DNA of 64,000 nucleotides, from NCBI GenBank assembly GCA_002105175.1, contig MCGE01000001.1:372001-436000 (forward strand), in the 5' to 3' direction. The notes below the pieces were generated by a model, which searched no databases, was not told where the DNA came from, and saw only the letters and a program-made list of their open reading frames with translations. The stretch is from Absidia repens (taxonomy: Eukaryota; Mucoromycota; Mucoromycetes; Mucorales; Cunninghamellaceae). Position numbers and translations under genes: made by a program. Below, piece by piece: positions 12,942 through 19,693 of the stretch (positions are counted from its first letter, which is position 1; every line of letters starts with the position of its first letter).

Positions 12942-13530
12942 TCCTCGGGCCCGGAGAAAGCTGGACCTCCAGCGTCTAGTTGCATCCAATCGTCCTTGTC
13001 GTTGCATGGTTGGTTGAAGAGAAATTAATGGTTTTTTTTTTTTTTTTTTTTGAGCACCAAATATAGTTTTCGGGTATGGATAATCAGTATAGTTCAGATG
13101 CAAAGCGTTTATCTTCCGTCTTCCATGTTGATAGAGAGCACCAAATATGTATAGAAGGCACCAAATATGAGTTATTAAATATGAGTGGTAATAGTGTCGT
13201 GATCGCCAAGTAGTAATAGTATCAAGTGAGCACCAAAATATGCGTTAAAGTGTGTTGAGCGCCAGAATATGTTGAAATAGTGTTGTGAGTATCAAATATG
13301 TATGAATAAGGTGAGCACCAAATATGGATCAAATGTTGGAGTGTCAAATGTGTAAGAATAACGTGAGCACCAAATATAAAATAGGGTTTGATAGAGTACC
13401 AGTTGTGTTGTAGGTAAAAATAAAATATTGAAAGATAATTTAGAGTATAGCTTTTTACGACGTCGTCCCTTTTTGGTCGCATGGTTTTTTTTTTTTTTTT
13501 TTTTTTTTAGGTGGTTAAATTGAGGATCGA
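12942..13530 (-). repeat. 3' internal region of element A with PBS-like repeats
   Basis: Between the pol stop and the 3' LTR. On the plus strand about eight copies of GAGCACCAAATATG, exact or degenerate, occur at 13051, 13136, 13156, 13227, 13257, 13286, 13311 and 13363. The motif equals the junction between the primer binding site and the 5' LTR (17720-17735). There is also a T run at about 13485-13508 and a GACGTCG-centred palindrome at about 13457-13467 that B also has at about 19578-19587. No integrase motif (HHCC finger or D,D35E) is visible. Confidence 0.7.
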
Positions 13531-16485
13531 TCAGTATCCCAGACGTGATAGGAAATCAGCGGCTTCCTGTTTTCGTCCATTTCGATACTTAATTTCAAAG
13601 TCATATTCAGCCAAGTATTGGATCCATCTTGCTACAATGCCAGATACTTTGGGTGATTGTACCAACCATCGTAAAGGTGAGTGGTCTGATATGACAGTGA
13701 ATTTTTTGCCAAGTAAATAAGGTCTGAATAGTTGTAGGCTCCATACTAGGGCGAGACATTCCAATTTAGTAGCACCGTAGTTTTGTTCACTGTTTTTCAA
13801 TCCGCGACTTGCATAAATCACAGGGTGTTCTTTGCCATCGTCGTCTAGCTGCGATAAGATGGTACCAATTCCTTTTTGAGAGGCGTCGCACACAATAATA
13901 AAGGGTTTCGAAAAATCAGCACGTCGAAGTATAGGTGCTTGTGTTAAGTTCTGTTTCAAAAGGTTAAAGGCATCGGTTGCTTTTTGGTTCCAGGTAATAT
14001 TTTTTGTCGTCTTGGTTTGTTCATGTAACGGTCTTGCAATGGCAGCAAAGTTTTTTATGAATCTCCGATAGTAAGAGGCCAATCCAATAAAGCCCCTGAT
14101 TTGTTTAAGGGTTTTAGGCGGTGGGAATTCCTGAATTTTTTTTATTTTTTCTTCATCCGTCTTTATTCCATTTTTTGTTATCACGTAGCCCAAAAATTTC
14201 AGTTCGTCTTTGAAGAATACGCACTTGTCGATGTTGAATAATAATCCTCCTTGTCGTGCACACATGAATACTTGTCGTAGATCCCGTATGTGTTGTATAT
14301 AGGTTTTGGAATGGATGTTTAGGTCGTCAATGTAAGCAACAAGGCACTTGTTTAGTAAAGGACCAAAGCATAAGTCTATTAGGCGTTGAAAGGTAGCAGG
14401 ACTATTCACTAACCCCATAGGTAGCATTTCGTATTGATAGGTTCCAAACTTTGTCACGAATCCAGTCAATTCTTTGGTTTCTTCTTTCAATGGTACTTGG
14501 TGGAAACCGGAACGTAGGTCTAGTGCTGTGAATATTCTTGAACTGCCTAGTTCATCAATCAAGTCGTCAATTTTTGGCAAAGGGTAAGCGTCAACTTTGG
14601 TTAAAGCGTTTAGTTTGCGATAGTCAACAACCATTCGGTAGTCACCATTCTTCTTCTTGACTAATATTATAGGTGCAGTGTACGGTGTGCTTGCTGGTTT
14701 GATGATTCCCAGGTCACATAATCGGTCCAACTCTTGCTTCAAGTATTCTTGTTCCACGGGTGCCATTCGGTATGGTCTATGTCGGATAGGTGGTGCATTT
14801 TCTTTCAGGATAATTTCATGTTCCAGTAGCGTGGTCTTGCCCATTCGGTCATTGTGCCAGTCAAATACATCTTGGAATTCTGTAAGTAGATGTAAAAAGG
14901 ACTTACGTATATCAGGCGGTACATCTCCTAACTGTAGTTTTTCTTCCTTTGTAGGGTCCAATTCTTGTGATGGTCGTATAGTGTCGTCGTCTTTTATCTC
15001 CATCTGTGCTAATTCGTATCCTGTGGATTGTTCGTCGTCTTCTTCTATTTCAAACTTTGTCATTCGATGCGCAATGATAGTGTTCGGTGGGTAACTTTTG
15101 TCGTTGTCCGTTATGTTGATATCTATGAACTGATTGTCTTTCAAATATTTTTCATAGGTGACATCTGGTTGCATGTGGATGATAGTTGGTAGAGCGTTAT
15201 CATTGGGTGTATTTAAATCAACGGTGCACATGGTGTATGGTGGAAGGGTGAATCCATTTTCTTTGGTACTGATGGTTACTTCGGTGTCCGATACATGGTT
15301 TATTCGGAAAGCGTAGTCTTGGTCTTCAGCAGGTGTGATTTGACACAATTCTTGATCTTCATCGTCTTTGTCATCGTGTTCCCATTCTTCTTCTTCTGTT
15401 TCTTCATCGGTGATTTCATCTTCATCACTTGTATCTTGATCGTCCACTATTGGTGTTGGTTTGACAGGGATTGGTTGACTTGGTGGTGGATTCTCTTCTT
15501 CATAGATAACGTGGGATGCTTTCAAGGTAACCGGCTTTGATGATGCTTTGATGTATGTGATAGGAATAATCATCTTCTTGTGTTTATAGGTTACAGTTAG
15601 TGTTCCCATTTTGATGTTGATAATGGCTTGTGCATGATTCAACCAATCGATTCCTAGGATTAGGTGAGATGGGCATTGTGGCAGTACTTCCATGTTAGTG
15701 GGTATACTAATGCCTTCGGTTATTTTGATAGGGACATCAAGGACTATTCCAAGGGTAGGTTGTCTGGTTCCATTACCAAGGGTGAATACATTGGTAGATG
15801 GGGTATCGATTTCCATTCCCAGCATCTTCAACATGGTTCTTGACATACATGATTTGGCGGCACCACAATCTATCAAGGCTTTGATTTTTCTGTCCCCAAT
15901 ATATACTTCAGCATATGCGGCAGTTGTCACAACTTCTCCTTCTTCCATGGCGTTCAATGTTATAGGCGGTTTTCTTCTTTTGGGTCGACAGACATCACGT
16001 AGCTGTTTCTTTAGGTATGGTGATGCTTCGAGTAGATCTCCAACTTCAATATCGGCTTTACGGGTAAGGACATCGTCAGCGATACTATATTTAATAGCGG
16101 GATGTGTAGGTACTGATTTTTGTTTCTTTTCAACCGTTTCTTGTATAGGAATGTTTTGCTGTGGTATTTGTGTTGATGAGGACGGTGTGTCTTCCAATCC
16201 ATTGGTTCTTCTTTTCTTTGCTGATTTTGGGTCATGTAGGACATCAGGTGGTCTGTCTTTTCTGGTAGCAACGTAGAAATCTATATCTTCTTCTTCTTCA
16301 TCTTCTTCTTTTAATAAAAGGTTAGTATATTTATTTTTATCTTTATACTTGTTTTGGATATCCATGGTGGTTAGGTTATGGGTTTGTTGCTGAGTATTGT
16401 TTTTGTTATCTTTATGTGGTTGGTTATTTGTGGATTTGTTAGGCGGGTTTTCCAACTGACCATCAACTGCAGTTGCCCGTGCTAG
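13531..16485 (-). CDS. pol: Retrotransposon A pol: protease, reverse transcriptase, RNase H (no integrase)
   Basis: About 985 residues, read by -1 frameshift from gag at 16485-16491. Counting from the TTG at 16455: an acidic linker (residues about 45-60), retropepsin-like protease with ALIDCGAAKSCM at about 193-204 (DCG replaces the usual D-S/T-G) and LILGIDWL, then RT with DYRKLNALT, FTALDLRSGFHQVPL, LPMGLVNSPATFQRL and active site YIDDL. RNase H shows VCDASQKGIG, KLECLAL and ISDHSPLRWL. The frame ends in EAADFLSRLGY; in Ty3/gypsy elements this point normally leads into the integrase zinc finger. The frame is fully open, so the enzyme is probably functional. B carries the same end, so loss of integrase is a family trait and not a fresh deletion. 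Confidence 0.95.
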   Translation of the reverse strand, partial: LARATAVDGQLENPPNKSTNNQPHKDNKNNTQQQTHNLTTMDIQNKYKDKNKYTNLLLKEEDEEEEDIDFYVATRKDRPPDVLHDPKSAKKRRTNGLEDTPSSSTQIPQQNIPIQETVEKKQKSVPTHPAIKYSIADDVLTRKADIEVGDLLEASPYLKKQLRDVCRPKRRKPPITLNAMEEGEVVTTAAYAEVYIGDRKIKALIDCGAAKSCMSRTMLKMLGMEIDTPSTNVFTLGNGTRQPTLGIVLDVPIKITEGISIPTNMEVLPQCPSHLILGIDWLNHAQAIINIKMGTLTVTYKHKKMIIPITYIKASSKPVTLKASHVIYEEENPPPSQPIPVKPTPIVDDQDTSDEDEITDEETEEEEWEHDDKDDEDQELCQITPAEDQDYAFRINHVSDTEVTISTKENGFTLPPYTMCTVDLNTPNDNALPTIIHMQPDVTYEKYLKDNQFIDINITDNDKSYPPNTIIAHRMTKFEIEEDDEQSTGYELAQMEIKDDDTIRPSQELDPTKEEKLQLGDVPPDIRKSFLHLLTEFQDVFDWHNDRMGKTTLLEHEIILKENAPPIRHRPYRMAPVEQEYLKQELDRLCDLGIIKPASTPYTAPIILVKKKNGDYRMVVDYRKLNALTKVDAYPLPKIDDLIDELGSSRIFTALDLRSGFHQVPLKEETKELTGFVTKFGTYQYEMLPMGLVNSPATFQRLIDLCFGPLLNKCLVAYIDDLNIHSKTYIQHIRDLRQVFMCARQGGLLFNIDKCVFFKDELKFLGYVITKNGIKTDEEKIKKIQEFPPPKTLKQIRGFIGLASYYRRFIKNFAAIARPLHEQTKTTKNITWNQKATDAFNLLKQNLTQAPILRRADFSKPFIIVCDASQKGIGTILSQLDDDGKEHPVIYASRGLKNSEQNYGATKLECLALVWSLQLFRPYLLGKKFTVISDHSPLRWLVQSPKVSGIVARWIQYLAEYDFEIKYRNGRKQEAADFLSRLGY

Positions 16486-17546
16486 TTTTTTGACTGTTGA
16501 TTTTGTTGAGAGGGTTGTTGTGTTTGATGTTGTTGGTATTGTGGATTGTATTGATACTGTTGATTGTTGTATGGGCGTCGGTTATTGTAATTGGGACGGC
16601 GGTTTTGATTCATGGGGGGTGATGGATGATAACCATTGTAGTCACCGTAGTTAGGATCAAAGACTGGGTCTTGATTTTGGTTATTGTAGTTGCGTTGACC
16701 ATTATTGTGATGATACGAGTTTTGATTATAATGGGGCGCATTGTATTGTCGGGGTTGATGACGTGGGTTATTGTATCGAGGGTTGGATTGTTGGTTGTAT
16801 GGTCCATTTTGATTTTTAGAGAAGTTGTTGAATTCTTCTTTGATGATACTTCTGATGGATTTTTGTATATCTTTCATATCCAATGGGTTTGATGAAGTGA
16901 TAGCGTTCAAACCAGGTGAGTTTGTAGCGGTATGATAGGGATACATTTCAGTGGTGTCTGTGGGATGAGCAATACGTCGAGGATGGAAGGGATTGTCAGC
17001 CATTGTAACCTGTTGAGGGTTATGTGCAGTCCAATAACCTTCGGCGGCTTTGAGCCATGCTTCAATGTCTTTACAGCCAAGTGATATGCAGTGTTGTTGT
17101 ATGATAGGATGTACTCCTGCACGGAATCGGCTTTGAATCATTGATTCGGAATCAATGTCAGCGAGTTCAGCAGCTTCAAACAACCTTGCGTAGAATGTTC
17201 GTGGATGTTCGTCAATACCTTGTACCATGTTGTTGAAGGCATACTCATATGTTTGTATGAGTTCAGGGGTGATATATTGATCCATTAATTTTTTCATGAC
17301 TTCGGAGTATGAAAGTGGGTCTTTTGTTTTTAGCAATTTGTTTACAAAAGTCCTAGCAGCGTGGTACAATTGTGTCTTCAGTATGATTAGCTTGCGATCT
17401 TCATCATTGATGTTTGAGAGTGCAAAGTAGTTATCCAATGTTTGTTTAAAATTTCTGAAGTCTTCTCCTTCGAATCCAGAAAATGGCATTAGCTTCATTT
17501 TTGGTTGGTAGATAGGTCCGTTTGCCAACACAGTTTGTTCGTTCAT
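16482..17546 (-). CDS. gag: Retrotransposon A gag-like protein
   Basis: 354 residues, first ATG at 17546 (MNEQTVLANG). Central part (KLMPFSGFEGEDFRNFKQTL; QLYHAARTFVNKLL; RTFYARLFEAAELA) looks like the capsid/retrotrans_gag domain. The C-terminal 110 residues are rich in Asn, Gln, Tyr, Arg and Pro and lack a CCHC zinc knuckle, so nucleic-acid binding probably depends on the basic, N/Q-rich tail. The stop TAG at 16482-16484 directly follows the slippery heptamer. The B copy differs by a few residues and one added Lys. Confidence 0.9.
   Translation of the reverse strand: MNEQTVLANGPIYQPKMKLMPFSGFEGEDFRNFKQTLDNYFALSNINDEDRKLIILKTQLYHAARTFVNKLLKTKDPLSYSEVMKKLMDQYITPELIQTYEYAFNNMVQGIDEHPRTFYARLFEAAELADIDSESMIQSRFRAGVHPIIQQHCISLGCKDIEAWLKAAEGYWTAHNPQQVTMADNPFHPRRIAHPTDTTEMYPYHTATNSPGLNAITSSNPLDMKDIQKSIRSIIKEEFNNFSKNQNGPYNQQSNPRYNNPRHQPRQYNAPHYNQNSYHHNNGQRNYNNQNQDPVFDPNYGDYNGYHPSPPMNQNRRPNYNNRRPYNNQQYQYNPQYQQHQTQQPSQQNQQSKN
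16485..16491 (-). promoter_or_regulatory. -1 ribosomal frameshift heptamer A AAA AAC (element A)
   Basis: In gag frame the sense strand reads TCA AAA AAC TAG, a textbook X XXY YYZ slippery site immediately before the stop. Shifting back one base enters the pol frame (CTA GCA CGG), which stays open into protease. A small palindrome AACTGCAGTT follows 12 nt downstream and could form a stimulatory stem. The site is conserved in B at 22654-22660. Confidence 0.85.
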
Positions 17547-17710
17547 CTTGTTTTTGGTTTCCAATTTGTATTTTTGAAAGTTTTGATAAATATTTCGGAG
17601 GTAGGGTTTGTAAGTGTGGACGTTGCGTCTTGAAATCTTGGCAGAGTTTACTTGAGTTTGAGGTTATTAAAAGTTTTGAGTGATGTTTCTTTGGAAATTT
17701 TTGAGTAGAT

Positions 17711-17728
17711 CCCCTGTAGTGAGCACCA
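17711..17728 (-). other. Proposed primer binding site of element A
   Basis: Sense strand reads TGGTGCTCACTACAGGGG, starting 4 nt after the 5' LTR. It begins TGG, as expected for pairing with a tRNA 3' CCA, and predicts a tRNA ending CCCCTGTAGTGAGCACCA. I cannot name that tRNA. The same 18 nt occurs in B. Confidence 0.65.
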
Positions 17729-17732
17729 AATA

Positions 17733-18478
17733 TGTTGCGGCTAAATTTGTGATTTTAGTCCAACTGGATTGTGTTTTTGTAGGTTTTTTTATGTTTTTCT
17801 GGGTTGAATAGGATGTCTTGAGTGATCCTTTGGTGTAGCTTTGATCGTTTAGAGCTTTGAAAATAAATTTGTTCCTTCGGCGGAATTTGAAATATCTTGT
17901 TCCTGAATTGGACAAAAATAGAATTGATAGTAGTGAGCACCAGAACTTTTGTAGATAAAGTCCAACTGTAGAGAAAGTTTATAAAAAATAAACTTGAAAG
18001 AGTAAAAAAAATAAAAAATAAAAGTATTGACCTTTGTTGGTTCAATAAAAATAAGTGTATAACACACAGTAAAAAAATAAAAAAGGACTTGTAGTCACAA
18101 AAAATAAAAGAAAGTTTCTATATAGACGATAGAAACAAAATAAAAATAAGACAGTGATTTGGTGGTTAAAAAACCTTTGTACTGAATTTTATAAAAAAGG
18201 TTGAGATAATAATATAATAAAAATTAACTAAAGAAAAGAGAATTGGCGGGGGAAAGGTGGGGTATTTATACTAAAAAATAAAGTGGCGGCGAGTGGGTGT
18301 CATGTACCTGACAAGTGTTATGTGCATGACAAGTGTTATGTGCATGATAGGTGTTATGTACGTGACAGAGGTAGTAATTTGATGAGAAGATAATATATAT
18401 GAAAGAACCAATAAAAATAAGATAATAAAAAAAGGAAAGGCGGCAGCAAGGAAATCGTCGGTGGTCGTCTGCATGACA
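17733..18478 (-). repeat. 5' LTR of element A (746 bp)
   Basis: Same sequence as 12178-12941 except for one missing 18-bp unit. As the upstream LTR in sense orientation it holds the promoter: AGTATAAATA (plus-strand 18263-18272). It abuts B's broken LTR at the CGGC duplication. Confidence 0.92.
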
Positions 18479-18482
18479 CGGC

Positions 18483-19209
18483 TAATTTGGGTAAGAAGCT
18501 TGTAACAGAGTAGTGTTTTTGTAGGTTTTTATGTTTTTCTGGGTTGAATAGGATGTCTTGAGTTATCCTTTAGTATAGTTTTTGCTTGTTAGAGCTTGAA
18601 AATAAATTTGTTCCTTGGACGGAATTTGAAATAACTTGTTCCTGATTTGAACAAAAATAGAATATAGAGTAGTGAGCACCAGAACTTTTGTAGATAAAGT
18701 CCAACTGTAGAGAAAGTTTATAAAAAATAAACTTGGAAAAGTAAAATAAAATAAAAAAGAAAAGTATTGACCTTTGTTGGTTCAATAAAAATAAGTGTAT
18801 AACACACAGTAAAAATAAAATAAAAAGAGGACTTGTAGTCAAAAATAAAAGAGGTTTCTATGATCCAATAGAAACAGTAGATAAATTGGTGGTTAAAAGA
18901 ACCTTTGTACTAAGTTTTATTTGATTATATGAGAAAACTGAAAAAACTAAAGAAAAAATAATTTCTTCGAAAATGTCTGGCTATTTATACTAAAAAATAA
19001 TTAAGGTTGGCCAGAAGCAAAAAGAGTCAAAAGCAAAAAAAGTCAAGAGCAAAAAAAGTCAGAAGCAAAAAAAGTCAGAAGCACAAAAAGTCAGAAGCAA
19101 AAAAAGTCAAGAGCACAAAAAGGTAAACAAATAAGTGTCGGAGGCAAAAATCTCAAAAGCGACTGCAGGTTCACTGTGTTGGGAGCGGCCTCAGGCCGAT
19201 CCTCGACAT
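18483..19209 (-). repeat. 3' LTR of element B (main part, split by A)
   Basis: Continues the 9-bp piece at 12169-12177. Ends CTCGACA. Holds six or so copies of a 15-16-bp AGAAGCAAAAAAAGTC unit (about 19015-19120) and a sense-strand AGTATAAATAGCC TATA box near 18980-18995. One 15-bp unit fewer than the 5' LTR. Confidence 0.9.
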
Positions 19210-19693
19210 CCTGGGGGCCAGGAGAAGACTGTCCTCCAGTCGTAACGCATCTTGAGCTTGAAATTGATTTAGGATGTTTCGTTTCGTTTGTTGTTTGTTG
19301 TTCGGTGTTAAGGTAAGATAATATTTCAGTTTCGAAATAATGTAGAGTCAGGTATAAAAAAGTGAGTACCAAAATAAAAATGAGCACCAAAAATATATGT
19401 TATGGGAGCACCAATATATGTACGTATTGTTTGTTATAATAATGTAGAGTCAGGTATCGCTTTTCGCGATCTGTAGCATCGTTTGGGTATTGTAATTTCT
19501 TTAAATAATATTTGATTTGATTGATCTTTCGTTCGTCCATGTTGATAATTTCTTTTGTTGTGGTAGTTGAGCTTTTTACGACGTCGCACTTGTTGGTCGC
19601 ATTTTTTTTTTTTTTTTTTTTGGTGGTATATTAAGTTTTTGTATTGTAGTGAGCAGCAAAAATATGTATCTGTTGTTTGTTATTGACGGTCGA
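19210..19693 (-). repeat. 3' internal region of element B
   Basis: 484 bp between the pol stop and the 3' LTR. Holds several GAGCACCAA(A)ATATG-like motifs (about 19361-19420, 19648), the GACGTCG palindrome and a T run at about 19603-19621. A GC-rich dyad CCTGG-GGG-CCAGG lies at 19211-19223 against the LTR; A has a related CTCGGGCCCGGAG at the same place. There is no integrase frame. Confidence 0.65.

Larger units (their letters stand above)
12178..18478 (-). mobile_element. Ty3/gypsy-type LTR retrotransposon A (inserted in B)
   Basis: Complete 6.3-kb element on the minus strand. LTRs 12178-12941 (3') and 17733-18478 (5'); internal region 12942-17732 with gag 16482-17546 and pol 13531-16485. 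Ends are TGTT...GACA. LTRs differ in length by one 18-bp tandem unit (764 versus 746 bp) and otherwise look identical, so it is the youngest insertion here. It shares nearly all of its gag and pol protein sequence with B but has a different U3 half in the LTR. No integrase is present: 589 bp lie between the pol stop and the 3' LTR, filled with short degenerate repeats. Confidence 0.93.

Noticed and set aside
13222..13482. 86-codon frame downstream of pol in element A as a third gene or integrase remnant
   Set aside because: Made of PBS-like repeats, lacks integrase motifs, and is cut to 8 codons in element B.
14657..16276. Long plus-strand frames opposite pol
   Set aside because: Shadow frames of the pol gene; the same occurs in B.
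17755..18067. Short LTR-borne frames (also at 12200-12512, 18570-18842, 23976-24248)
   Set aside because: Located in LTRs, T/A-biased, differ between LTR types; repeated only because the LTR is repeated.
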